Source: a virus. From it: DNA of 64,000 bases. Position 1 is the first letter of the stretch. Each line of letters opens with the position of its first letter. A model generated the notes under the pieces. It made no database searches. It had not been told where the DNA came from and saw nothing but the letters and a program-made list of their open reading frames with translations. Shown here one piece after another: positions 31,419 through 39,968 of this stretch. The translations under genes were made by a program, and so were the position numbers. The stretch is from positions 1 to 64,000 of the IMG/VR virus record IMGVR_UViG_3300046535_002009. One strand, 5' to 3'.

Positions 31419-32107
31419 CCCCTCCACTCAACCCCCTCCTGTCCGGAGTCGTCGGCTCCACCGCATACGGCCTCGCGCACGCCGGCTCCGACGTCGACCG
31501 GCTCGGCGTGTTCGCCGCACCGACGCACGCCCTCCACGGGCTTGGCCGGCCGCCCGAGTCGGCCGTCACCACGAACCCGGACTCGACCTGGCACGAGGCC
31601 GCGAAGTGGTGTCGGCTCGCCCTCGGATGCAACCCGACCGCCATGGAGCTGGTCTGGCTCGACAGCTACGAGGTCGAGACCGAACTCGGCCAGGACCTGA
31701 TCGGCCTCCGGCAGTCGTTCCTCAGCGCTGGCCGCGTGCGAGATGCCTACCTCGGCTACGCCACCCAGCAGTTCCGCAAGCTCCAGGCCCGCGGCGACGG
31801 CACGTTCAGCAGCGATGTCCGCGGCCGGACCGCCAAGCACGCACGGCACCTCGTCCGGCTCCTGCAGCAAGGCGTCGGGCTGCACCGGACCGGGCACCTG
31901 ACCATCCGGATCGCCGACCCGAACCATGTGCAGTACCTGGCCGGCCGCCTCGTCGCGGCCCCGGTCTACGGCGAGGAACTCCTTCAGGACGCCAGCCAGG
32001 CCTTCGACTCTCCCGGCGTCCTGCCCGGCCGGCCCGACGAGAGCTCCGTCGAGAAGTGGCTCCACGCGGTTCGCGCCACCTACTACCGGCCGGAGGCCGA
32101 CCGATGA
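31415..32107 (+). CDS. RlaP-type nucleotidyltransferase (DNA pol beta superfamily)
   Basis: A 230-residue protein with the minimal NTase signature GSTAYGLAHAGSDVDRLG: GS at 14-15, catalytic Asp26 and Asp28. The rest matches the YcgL/RlaP family, named for its link to RNA-repair loci. It may add nucleotides to RNA ends before sealing, which is inferred from the superfamily. It overlaps its neighbours on both sides, between the zinc-ribbon gene and the kinase/phosphatase. Confidence 0.85.
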   Translation: MTPPLNPLLSGVVGSTAYGLAHAGSDVDRLGVFAAPTHALHGLGRPPESAVTTNPDSTWHEAAKWCRLALGCNPTAMELVWLDSYEVETELGQDLIGLRQSFLSAGRVRDAYLGYATQQFRKLQARGDGTFSSDVRGRTAKHARHLVRLLQQGVGLHRTGHLTIRIADPNHVQYLAGRLVAAPVYGEELLQDASQAFDSPGVLPGRPDESSVEKWLHAVRATYYRPEADR

Positions 32108-33018
32108 TCACCGTTCACCTCACCACCGGACTCCCCGCCTCCGGGAAGAGCACGCACGCACGGCACCTGGTCGCCGAGTCCGGCGGTCGCATGCGGCGCG
32201 TCAACATGGACGACATCCGGGCCATGCTCGATGACCACGGCAGCGGCCGGGTCTGGAGCAGGGAGCACGAGAAGACCGCGCTCGCCGTCCAGGACGCGGC
32301 GGTACTCGCCGCGGTGGCCGACGGCTTCGACGTCGTGGTCGACAACACCCACCTCACCACGCACATGCCCAGCCGCATCCGAGCGGCGCTCACCGGCCAG
32401 GACGTCACCTTCGTCATCCACGACTTCACCCACGTCCCGCTCGAGGAGTGCCTGGCCCGGGACGCCGCCCGCCCGGCGCCGGTCGGCGAGGACGCGATCC
32501 GCCGCCTGCACCAGCGCCTCCAGTCCGCCCGCAAGAGCGGCTGGAAGCTCACCGCGGAGTGGATGTCCGGCCGGCTCCCCGTCGAGCCGTACACGCCGCT
32601 TCCCGGCCTCCCGCCGGCGGTCCTCTGCGACATCGACGGCACTCTGGCCCTGCACGTCTCCCGCGGCCCGTACGACTTCGAGCGGTGCGGCGAGGACGCG
32701 CTGAACACCGCGGTCAGCGACACCGTGGACCTGTTTCGCGACGCCGGCCACCGCATCGTCCTCATGTCCGGGCGCAGCGAGGAGTTCCGGCCCCAGACCG
32801 AGGCCTGGCTCGCCAAGCAGGACGTCGCCTACGACGAGCTGTGGATGCGCGCCACCGGCGATGTCCGCCGCGACGACGTGGTGAAGCTGCAGCTGTTCAA
32901 CACCCACGTCCGCGACCGGTACCAGGTCGTCCTCAGCCTCGACGACCGCGACCGCGTCGTCGCCCTCTGGCGGACGCTCGGCATCCCGACCTTCCAGGTC
33001 AACTACGGCAACTTCTAG
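32104..33018 (+). CDS. Polynucleotide 5'-kinase/3'-phosphatase (T4 Pnkp-like)
   Basis: A 304-residue protein, close to T4 Pnkp (301). The N-terminal kinase has P-loop GLPASGKST (residues 9-17) and NMDD with Asp36/37 as likely general base. The C-terminal HAD phosphatase has DIDGT (176-180) with the nucleophile Asp176 and late LSLDDRDRVV. It would turn 5'-OH and 2',3'-cyclic or 3'-phosphate ends into ligatable ends for the Rnl1-like ligase. The start overlaps the RlaP stop. Confidence 0.9.
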   Translation: MITVHLTTGLPASGKSTHARHLVAESGGRMRRVNMDDIRAMLDDHGSGRVWSREHEKTALAVQDAAVLAAVADGFDVVVDNTHLTTHMPSRIRAALTGQDVTFVIHDFTHVPLEECLARDAARPAPVGEDAIRRLHQRLQSARKSGWKLTAEWMSGRLPVEPYTPLPGLPPAVLCDIDGTLALHVSRGPYDFERCGEDALNTAVSDTVDLFRDAGHRIVLMSGRSEEFRPQTEAWLAKQDVAYDELWMRATGDVRRDDVVKLQLFNTHVRDRYQVVLSLDDRDRVVALWRTLGIPTFQVNYGNF

Positions 33019-33025
33019 GAGCAGC

Positions 33026-33934
33026 GTGTCCCGCGTCTACTTCCGCTCCCCGTCGGGCTGCGCTGAGCTCCACGGCAGCGAGCGTGCCCGGCTCGGCGGC
33101 ATCGCCAACGACATCGCCATCGGAGCGCTCCACCTCGACGACCACCACATCATCGAGCGCCTGCAGCAGCTCATCCCCGACGGGCACTTCATGACCCGCC
33201 AGCACCCCAGAGGGCCGGATTGGGCCCTCACCTGGGCCGACAGCTTCCGAACGGCCCTGCTGGTCAACTTCGGCCAGACCCCGCTCATCGCCTACCGCGG
33301 CCAGGAGGTCGACGCCTTCGACCTCGTGCTGAACAGCGCCCTGGCGCTCGGCAACGACGCGGTCAGGCTCGGGGTCCGGATTCACGGCCAGTGCGAGATC
33401 CACGGGTGGGTCGACGGCTCGAACCGGGCTTGGCTCGCCGACATCATGCAGGCCGGACTCGATGCGGGTATCTACCGGCACGGCTTCTGGCGCGAGCCGC
33501 TGCCGGGCAGTACCGCCCCGCGGCAGTGGCTGAGCCAGGGCTGGGACGAGGTGATCGAGTTCCTGCGAGCCCAGGACGACGAGCCGGTCGTCATGTCGTA
33601 CTCGGTGACTGACGGCTTCCCCAACGAGATGGTCGGCGACTGGATGCCTCCTTGGCCTGCTGACGTCCCGAAGAAGCTCGGCTGGGACGGACTGAGCGAG
33701 GAGCAGCAGACGGAGCGACAGACCCGGGCGGACGCCTGGTGGGAGCTCGACGACGCCGAGCAGTGGCGGATCTCCATGGCCGGGCTGCGGCAGCACGGCG
33801 GCGGCCGGGAGCTGCGCCCCGGCAACTGGCAGGAGTTCCGGTTCGGCCACCGCCTGTCGGTGCTGGACCTGGTGGCCCAGGACTGGGAGGACCGCCTCGC
33901 ACGGGCCCTGGGTCTTGTGGCTACCGCAAGTTGA
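33026..33934 (+). CDS. Unknown conserved-looking protein ending the RNA-repair operon
   Basis: A 302-residue protein after GGAGCAGC-GTG, only 7 bases past the kinase/phosphatase. It begins MSRVYFRSPSGCAELHGSER and contains GQCEIHGWVDGSNRAWLADI and GWDEVIEFLR, with many Trp. It reads as a well-folded alpha-beta protein. I do not recognise a family, and no catalytic motif is certain. By position it is a candidate new member of the repair pathway. Confidence 0.7.
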   Translation: MSRVYFRSPSGCAELHGSERARLGGIANDIAIGALHLDDHHIIERLQQLIPDGHFMTRQHPRGPDWALTWADSFRTALLVNFGQTPLIAYRGQEVDAFDLVLNSALALGNDAVRLGVRIHGQCEIHGWVDGSNRAWLADIMQAGLDAGIYRHGFWREPLPGSTAPRQWLSQGWDEVIEFLRAQDDEPVVMSYSVTDGFPNEMVGDWMPPWPADVPKKLGWDGLSEEQQTERQTRADAWWELDDAEQWRISMAGLRQHGGGRELRPGNWQEFRFGHRLSVLDLVAQDWEDRLARALGLVATAS

Positions 33935-34032
33935 TCGGTCTCGCCTGCTGGCCAGTCGTATCCCCGAACCCGCGGCCGGCGACTCCTCGCCGGTCTACGC
34001 TGACCCCGGGTGTGCCTGGGAGGAGAGAAGTG

Positions 34033-34566
34033 ATGTACCAGATGCGTGAGGCGACGGCCTCCGACGCCAGGCCGATCGCCGAGATGGTGCGGGCCCGCTC
34101 CGCATGGCTGTCCGCGCGTGGGCTGGGCGAGTGCGCGGACATGGCCGACGAGTACGGCTCGCAGGCGGGGAACCCGGCGTTCCCCGTGTGGGTGCTGGAG
34201 CACGAGACGGACGGAGTCGTCGGCTGCACGTCCACCTTCGGCAACGAGGCGCTGCCCCCGTTCGCGTTCAGCGAGGAGGAGCGCGCCGAGCCGACGCTGT
34301 TCCTCGCCACGACGTTCACCGTGCCCAACCCGCACCGCCTCGGCCGGCTGATCGCCTGGTGGGCGCTGAACCGGGCCGCCGAACAGGGCCTCGCATGGGT
34401 TCGCCGCGGGACCGGCCAGGAGCAGCTCGCCCGCTACTACCAGGAGGCGCAGGGCTGGGAGCTGCTGCGCGTCGTGGATCGGCGCGGGGCGAAGGTCTTC
34501 TTTCTGCAGCGCGAGGCCGCTGCGGTGCCGGAGCTGGCCGACCTGATGGCCGGCCGCGGCCTGTAG
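34033..34566 (+). CDS. GNAT-family acetyltransferase
   Basis: A 177-residue protein starting after AGGAGAGAAG. MREATASDARPIAEMVRARS is the usual GNAT N-terminus. The middle carries FLATTFTVPNPHRLGRLIAW, followed by a helix (ARYYQEAQGWELL) like the GNAT C-terminal helix. It ends at a 22-bp terminator facing the asparagine-synthetase-like gene. Acetyltransferases accompany some acetylated lasso-peptide clusters, but self-acetylation of drugs or peptides is equally possible. Confidence 0.8.
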   Translation: MYQMREATASDARPIAEMVRARSAWLSARGLGECADMADEYGSQAGNPAFPVWVLEHETDGVVGCTSTFGNEALPPFAFSEEERAEPTLFLATTFTVPNPHRLGRLIAWWALNRAAEQGLAWVRRGTGQEQLARYYQEAQGWELLRVVDRRGAKVFFLQREAAAVPELADLMAGRGL

Positions 34567-34568
34567 CG

Positions 34569-34617
34569 ACACGCCGAGGGCCCGCAGCAGAGCGACTGCT
34601 GCGGGCCCTCGGCGTGT
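34569..34617. terminator. 22-bp perfect stem, bidirectional terminator
   Basis: A 22-base arm from 34569 pairs perfectly with 34596-34617 around AGCGA. It sits exactly between the convergent stops of the GNAT gene and the asparagine-synthetase-like gene and should stop transcription from both sides. Confidence 0.85.
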
Positions 34618-36198
34618 TCAGCGGCGGGTGAGTGCGGAGTCCGCCAGTAGTGCGAAGACGACTTCGTGGTCGCCTGCGGCCGGGGTGCCGTCCTCCAGCC
34701 GGTCGGCGACCTGGCCGAGGCCGTCGGGGTTCAGCAGCCGGGCGTCGATCAGCGGGGAGCCGTCGGCCAGGATTCGGCGGATGCGGGGCACACCGTGGCG
34801 GCGCATGGCCTCGGTGATGATCTGCTGAAAGTTCTCCACGATCGGCGGCCGGGCGACCTGAGGCGGCATGCCCGTGCGGGCGATGATCACCCGGAGCACC
34901 TGCTTGTCCCGCCGCCATTCCAGGGGAAGCCACTCGCAGAACCGGACAAGCGCCGGATCGGTGAGCGGGTGGGCCGGCCACAGACCGTGGCGCAGGAACG
35001 CCGGGCCGCAGACCGCCTTCGCCATCAGCGCGGTCTCGGGGACGACCGCGGCCGGGGTGATCGCCGTGTCAATGTCCGGCAGGAGGGCCTGGGCGGCGGT
35101 GCCCAGCCACGGCGGAGTGCTGGTCGGCTCGAACCCTCCCCAGCCGCCGGTGTCCTCGGCCGCGGTGGTGGCCATCAGCTCGTCTCCGCCGATGCCCGTG
35201 AACACGGCCCTGATTCCCGCCTGGGAGAACCGGCCCGAGAGGGTGTCGAGGGCATCCGCGTAGATGTCCGTGGTCGGGGAGACCCATACCGGCCGACTGA
35301 ACCGGGAGACCGGCCCGTACGGCAGGTGGTCGGCGGCCTGCACGGCCAGGCTCGACCAGCCGGACGCGATGTGGTCCAGGAGCAGCTGTCGCCGATCGGA
35401 CTGCTGGGCGCCGCGTTCGGCGTCGAGGATGACCGTCCCGGCGGTCACGCCGGCCCCCTGCGGGGCGGTACGCATGGCCAGGGCGACCGTCGTGGAGTCC
35501 ATCCCGCCGGACAGCTGCACCGCGGTCTTGGAGCCGGTCCACGGCAGGCGCGTGACGGCCCGCTCCAGCAGGTCGGCGAACAGCGGGATCGGGTCCATGC
35601 CCTGCTGGAGCGACCGTGCCCGGCTGTGCTCCGCGGGAGCAGGGAACTGGATGGCGAGCGCCCCGTCCACTCCGAAGTGGGCTGTTGCCCGCTCGGTGAG
35701 GAGCCGGACGTCCTGCCAGAAGGTCGCCGCCGAGTACCGGGCGCGCAGGGCGAGGTGGCGGGTGATGGCGAGATGGTCGAGCCGGTCCGGGCGCTGCTGG
35801 TCGCGGAGGTTCATCAGGTCCCACGAGCCGTACAGGACACTGCCGTCGGCGGCCAGGTACTGCGGGGCGGTGCACGCGGTGCCGGTCGTGACCTGGACGG
35901 CCCGGCCGGGTTCGACATGGACGGCAGTCCAGTCGTCGTGGAGCTCGTGCAGCTCGCGGACGGCCTTGTCGTAGGCGCCAGCCGAGACGGTGGCCACCTC
36001 GGGCCGGCCCGGGCGCTCGCCGCTGCGCCTGGCGGACGAGGTGAACAGAGTGCGGGTGCCGTCGGTGAGGGCGGTCTGCTCGGTCAGGACGTGGCGGTAC
36101 GGCTCGATCCAGGACGTCCCGCACTGCCAGCGGCTGGCGCACCAGGCCCAGGTCCGGCCGGGGAGGTTGTCGTCGTGGGTGATGCGGAGGTCGAACAT
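34618..36198 (-). CDS. Asparagine-synthetase-like peptide cyclase
   Basis: A 526-residue protein with the ATP-pyrophosphatase motif SGGMDS (230-235) and the later TGIGGDELM loop. The N-terminal half is the degenerate glutaminase-like domain lacking the catalytic Cys2 (starts MFDLRITHDD), so it should activate a carboxylate without ammonia channelling. This is the pattern of lasso-peptide macrolactam synthetases and beta-lactam synthetase-like enzymes. A 52-aa peptide gene lies just upstream. No RRE/leader peptidase gene is visible nearby. Confidence 0.8.
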   Translation of the reverse strand: MFDLRITHDDNLPGRTWAWCASRWQCGTSWIEPYRHVLTEQTALTDGTRTLFTSSARRSGERPGRPEVATVSAGAYDKAVRELHELHDDWTAVHVEPGRAVQVTTGTACTAPQYLAADGSVLYGSWDLMNLRDQQRPDRLDHLAITRHLALRARYSAATFWQDVRLLTERATAHFGVDGALAIQFPAPAEHSRARSLQQGMDPIPLFADLLERAVTRLPWTGSKTAVQLSGGMDSTTVALAMRTAPQGAGVTAGTVILDAERGAQQSDRRQLLLDHIASGWSSLAVQAADHLPYGPVSRFSRPVWVSPTTDIYADALDTLSGRFSQAGIRAVFTGIGGDELMATTAAEDTGGWGGFEPTSTPPWLGTAAQALLPDIDTAITPAAVVPETALMAKAVCGPAFLRHGLWPAHPLTDPALVRFCEWLPLEWRRDKQVLRVIIARTGMPPQVARPPIVENFQQIITEAMRRHGVPRIRRILADGSPLIDARLLNPDGLGQVADRLEDGTPAAGDHEVVFALLADSALTRR

Positions 36199-36281
36199 CA
36201 GCTGTCGGCCCTTCGTGCGCCGGTGAGGGTGGACGCGGCCCGGCCGCAGCGGACGTGCCGCTGCGGCCGGACGAGGGACTG

Positions 36282-36440
36282 TCAGACAGCCGTGGTGTCG
36301 TACGTCTGGACCGAGTCGCTGGACCCGGCGATCTTCTTGTACGAGTACCGGTCGGTGGTGTCCATGACCTCGTACGCCGGCTCGTCGCCGAAGATCCGGC
36401 CGGCGGCCTCCAGCAGCATGCGCTCGTCGGTGATGATCAC
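36282..36440 (-). CDS. Candidate precursor peptide (52 aa)
   Basis: A GTG at 36440 follows GGTGAAGGGAACAGGCCC. The peptide has an acidic helical leader-like start (MIITDERMLLEAAGRIFGDE) and a Ser/Thr/Asp-rich end (KKIAGSSDSVQTYDTTAV). It lies 83 bases before the cyclase on the same strand. Lasso rings need an acidic residue at core position 7-9; no clean Gly-start core fits, so the product type is open. Confidence 0.55.
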   Translation of the reverse strand: MIITDERMLLEAAGRIFGDEPAYEVMDTTDRYSYKKIAGSSDSVQTYDTTAV

Positions 36441-36706
36441 GGGCCTGTTCCCTTCACCTGGGCTTGGACGGCCCCCTCGCCAGGTCGGTAAGGGGGCCCG
36501 GCACCAGCCGGTTGCCGGTGTCGGCGCCGGCCCGGGGTGTGCCTCTGGCTGGCCGGCGCACCATCAGGTAACCGCTCGGGTCGCGCGTGCGGCAGGGCTC
36601 CGAGGCCAATCTGCAAACGGCATGCAGAACACGCACACGCTGTGCGCGGCCCGTCGCTCCGGGTGTACCGTCAGGACTGTTGCCACACTCCCGAGTTGGA
36701 GGACAG

Positions 36707-38059
36707 ATGGCGGTGCCCACGGCCGGGGGCCGGGAGATCGGAGCAGTGATCCGGGGCGCCCGGGCAGAAGCCCGGATGACGCAGCAAGACCTCGGAGAGA
36801 AGTGCGGATACTCCGCGTCCACGATGAGTCGCGTCGAGGCCGGCACGCTCCGGCCGACCCCGGAGACCCTGCTGCGCATCGCCGAGGCCCTGGACCTGCC
36901 ACCGCAGCGCCTGGGCATCGTCCCGGTACCGGCGCAGCGGCGCGCCTCCCCGAGCTGCTCCCCCGCGGCCGGTCCGGCGGCTAGGGTGGCCAACGGTGTG
37001 ATGCAGGCTCAGCAGGAGGTCCCAGTGCGACGTAGAGAACTGCTGGCTGGCATGGCGGGCACCGCGGCCGCCGCCATCATCCCCACCCCCGCAGCGGCAG
37101 CAACCGCCTCGACATCGGACGACGACCTGGCCGCCGCACTGGAGCGCGCCCTGTACGCCCCGGACGCCATCGGACCGGCGCCGGCGGCCGTCGTGGAGCA
37201 GCACCTGGCCGCCGCCCGGGGCGACTTCACCGCGGCCCGCTACGGCCGCCTCGGTCAGGCCCTGCCCGGACTCATCGGCGCCGCCGAGGCCGGCCGCGAC
37301 GCATCGGCTGGCGCCGCCCGCGAGCGCGCGCACTCCACCGTCGCCCGCGCGTACGTCCTCGCGACCGAGCTCGCCGTGAAGCAGCACTCCGACATCGCCT
37401 GGGTCGCCGCCGACCGAGCGCTGGCCTCGGCCCGCGCCGGCGGCAGCCCGGTCGTGATCGGCGAGGCGGCCCGGGTGCTGGCCATCACCATGCGCCGCTC
37501 CGGACGGCCCGCCGCAGCCGTCGACCTGCTGCGCCGCACCGCCGCAGACCTTGCCGACCAGCGTGGCGCCGCACCGCAGGCTGTCGCAGCGACCCTGATG
37601 TTCACCGCGGCGTACACCGCCGCGTGCGACCGGCGCCGCAGCGACGCCCTCGACCTCATGGCCGGTGCCGACGAGGCGATCCGTCGGCTCCCGGCCGACA
37701 CGCCTGCAGCGCCGCTGTTCACCGTTGACGCGACTGCGGCGCAGCGCGACCTCTACTGGATCGGCGTGCACAACGCCCTCGGTACACCGGACGAGGGCGT
37801 GCCCTACGCCGCGCGCCTCACTGCCGTGGCGCTGCCGACCGCCGAGCGCCGCGCCCGCCTCGGCACCGACACCGCCCGCATGTGGCACCAGCTCGGCGAC
37901 CAGCGCCGCACCTTCACTGCGCTGCGCCTCGTCGAGCAGGCCGCCCCGGAAGAGGCGCGGCGGCCGGCGCTGCGCGCGCTGACCGCCGACCTTCTCTACT
38001 CACCCGCCCCGCTGCCGGGGGTGAGGGAGTTCGCCCGCAGGACCGGCGCGGCCTCCTGA
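36707..38059 (+). CDS. XRE-family regulator with helical sensor domain
   Basis: A 450-residue protein after GGAGGACAG-ATG. The N-terminal HTH is RMTQQDLGEKCGYSASTMSR with VEAGTLRPTPETLL. A Pro/Ala linker follows, then VRRRELLAGMAGTAAAA and a long TPR-like helical domain. Streptomyces carry many such host regulators beside specialised-metabolite or peptide loci. It is divergent from the peptide gene. A palindrome-like CTGCA...TGCAG lies between, so it may control the cyclase unit. Confidence 0.8.
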   Translation: MAVPTAGGREIGAVIRGARAEARMTQQDLGEKCGYSASTMSRVEAGTLRPTPETLLRIAEALDLPPQRLGIVPVPAQRRASPSCSPAAGPAARVANGVMQAQQEVPVRRRELLAGMAGTAAAAIIPTPAAAATASTSDDDLAAALERALYAPDAIGPAPAAVVEQHLAAARGDFTAARYGRLGQALPGLIGAAEAGRDASAGAARERAHSTVARAYVLATELAVKQHSDIAWVAADRALASARAGGSPVVIGEAARVLAITMRRSGRPAAAVDLLRRTAADLADQRGAAPQAVAATLMFTAAYTAACDRRRSDALDLMAGADEAIRRLPADTPAAPLFTVDATAAQRDLYWIGVHNALGTPDEGVPYAARLTAVALPTAERRARLGTDTARMWHQLGDQRRTFTALRLVEQAAPEEARRPALRALTADLLYSPAPLPGVREFARRTGAAS

Positions 38060-38952
38060 GCGCGCGGGGCCGGCACTGCCCCGAGCTCCCGATCGTCCCG
38101 TTTCGACTCGAAGTAGCGCAGCTGGGTGCTCTCGACATGGACTCGGGTGGGCGGCCAGGACTCGTGGTGCTGGTTCCGCATCGCATGCCGGAACCGCCAG
38201 CCGCCGTCCTCGTCCGGGATCGGCTCAAGGCCGTTGCATGCGACGAGGACCCGGACCGATCCGAAGACCCCCTCGTCGTGACCATCGTCCCAGCGGACGG
38301 CCGCCTCCAGGTCTACAGTTCCGGGACCGCCAGCCTCGCGTTCCTCGTGCTGGCGAATCCAGTCGGACAGCGGCCGGTATGCCTCGAACTCCAGGGTCTC
38401 GCTCTGGCCGGTCTCCAGGGTCAGTGTCAGAGGTTCCCTGGTGAAGGTGGCATGAGGGCCGTCAGGAGCGAACTGGCCAGTGACGTTCACCGTGGCGTCC
38501 GGCCCAAGGTTTTTGATCGTGAAGGAGTAGCGCAGGCCGGCAAGCACGTTGCGGTCGCGCGGCGTCCGGTAGACATGGTCCCTTTCGAGCGGCATGCCAG
38601 GCGCATTCGCGGCGATGCCGATCCGCAACGGCCTGAAATCCAGGCTCGACTGCGTGACTTGGATGTGCGGGGCACGGGCGGCGAGCCGGGCCTTGGCCGC
38701 ATCCACCGCCCCGCGCTCGGCCACGGCCAGTGCATCCTGCGCGATGCGATTCGCCTGCTCGCTCAGCTCATTGGCTTGCCTGGCGAGCTCGTTCGCGCCG
38801 TCGCTACGAGCGTTCGCCTGCTCGGCGGTGACGTTGGCGCGTTCGCTGTTCCGGTTGGCCCTCCGGGCGGTGTGGTGCTGGGCGATCGCCCAGATCCAAC
38901 TGCCCGCTGCTGCTGTCGCGGAGGCGAGGGCGATCTTGTCCGAGGTGTTCAT
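37996..38952 (-). CDS. Membrane-anchored coiled-coil protein, host type
   Basis: A 318-residue protein with one N-terminal membrane segment (IALASATAAAGSWIWAIAQ), a coiled coil of repeated ERAN/EQAN/ELAN heptads (residues about 35-80) and a beta-rich domain (SFTIKNLGPDATVNVTGQF). Its 3' end overlaps the regulator gene by 64 bases in convergent orientation. Similar proteins are common in Streptomyces chromosomes; the function is unknown. Confidence 0.7.
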   Translation of the reverse strand: MNTSDKIALASATAAAGSWIWAIAQHHTARRANRNSERANVTAEQANARSDGANELARQANELSEQANRIAQDALAVAERGAVDAAKARLAARAPHIQVTQSSLDFRPLRIGIAANAPGMPLERDHVYRTPRDRNVLAGLRYSFTIKNLGPDATVNVTGQFAPDGPHATFTREPLTLTLETGQSETLEFEAYRPLSDWIRQHEEREAGGPGTVDLEAAVRWDDGHDEGVFGSVRVLVACNGLEPIPDEDGGWRFRHAMRNQHHESWPPTRVHVESTQLRYFESKRDDRELGAVPAPRAQEAAPVLRANSLTPGSGAGE

Positions 38953-39050
38953 GGCGGCACCGTAGTGGTCGGCGCTGACGCGCGATAGGCGTCACCTTCC
39001 GTCTGGTATACAGCGGCACTCTGGGTCGCTGGCAGGGCCCGGCAGGGCAC

Positions 39051-39302
39051 TCAGGTCTGCCCACGGGCGATGGCACTGGCCCGTTCCGGCTTGACGCCGA
39101 TGTGCGGGGCGATGGCGGTGTAGGACAGGCCGGCCGCGTGGAGGGCCTGGAGGTCCTGCTGTCGCATGGTGCGTAGCCAGCGCTGGAGTTCGGGGACGGC
39201 CTTGAGTGCGGCGGTGAGGCGCTGGGCTCGGTCGATGGTGCCGGCGTCGTCGGCGAGCTGCGCGAGAGCAGCGAACGGCTCGGGGAGCTGCGGAGTAGTC
39301 AT
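39051..39302 (-). CDS. Small HTH regulator, paralogue of the 23.2-kb protein
   Basis: An 83-residue protein with a C-terminal HTH (LSYTAIAPHIGVKPERASAI) preceded by LQRWLRTMRQQDLQALHAAG. The pattern of RQ, SY..IA and R...I..G matches the 23185-23484 regulator. The start at 39302 is 25 bases left of the P2 promoter and divergent from it. It is a good candidate for the protein that binds P1-P4. Confidence 0.7.
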   Translation of the reverse strand: MTTPQLPEPFAALAQLADDAGTIDRAQRLTAALKAVPELQRWLRTMRQQDLQALHAAGLSYTAIAPHIGVKPERASAIARGQT

Positions 39303-39327
39303 ACAGCGACTTTAGCGGGTACCCGCT

Positions 39328-39378
39328 TGACTGCCTAGGCGCAGCAGTCGTACCGTGAATGCTGTCAGAGCGCAGCAA
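39328..39378 (+). promoter_or_regulatory. Promoter/operator P2
   Basis: TTGACT (39328-39333) and TACCGT (39352-39357) are spaced by 18, as in P1. The start region carries TGCTGTCAGAGCGCAGCA (39361-39378). Upstream is a 14-bp palindrome AGCGGGTACCCGCT (39315-39328), and CTGCCTAGGCGCAG spans the -35 edge. It drives the 39.4-44.6 kb operon. Confidence 0.75.
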
Positions 39379-39401
39379 ATCCTAGCCCGGGAGCCCTCGC
39401 C

Positions 39402-39869
39402 GTGACCACCATCGCCCTCGCCGCTGTCGCGGCCGGCACCCTCCTCACGCTCAGCCCCCTCGACCCGCAGGCCGTACGCGACGCCCACTGCCTCATCAAC
39501 CCCGACGCCCTGCACGAGCAGGACGCCGACGTCACCGCCGACCTCGCGCTGATCGACCGGATCACGGCTTGGCTGCCCCGCTGCACGGAGCGCACGCCCG
39601 CGCTGGAGATCAACCTGCGGGAGCGTCACCACGCCGAGGACCGGCTCCTCGCCGCGTACGGCCACGTCGTCCCGACCGAGGCGCAGCGGCAGGCCGCACG
39701 GCGGGCCTCCGCCCGGGCGACCGCGGCCGTCCACTCGATCGCCGACCGCGCTCACCCGCCCGCGGACTGCCCGGCCTGCCGTGCCTGGGAGGACTGCCCG
39801 GCCGCGGACCGTGCCCACCGGGACGCGCTGCACATCGACTGGGTCACCCGCTGGCACACCGCCGCCTGA
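39402..39869 (+). CDS. Hypothetical protein with Cys pairs (155 aa)
   Basis: The GTG at 39402 follows GGGAG, the first gene behind P2. The N-terminus is mildly hydrophobic (MTTIALAAVAAGTLLTLSPL), then a charged helix and DCPACRAWEDCPAADRAH, a possible zinc site shared in style with other small early proteins here. Function is unknown. Confidence 0.65.
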   Translation: MTTIALAAVAAGTLLTLSPLDPQAVRDAHCLINPDALHEQDADVTADLALIDRITAWLPRCTERTPALEINLRERHHAEDRLLAAYGHVVPTEAQRQAARRASARATAAVHSIADRAHPPADCPACRAWEDCPAADRAHRDALHIDWVTRWHTAA

Positions 39870-39968
39870 TCCTCCCCCGGCCGAGGGCCAGCCCCTGACG
39901 GGCCGCACGACCTCTTCCCGGCCGTCACGGCGCGGCCGACCTCTCCTCCATCGCGAAGGGCACATCCG

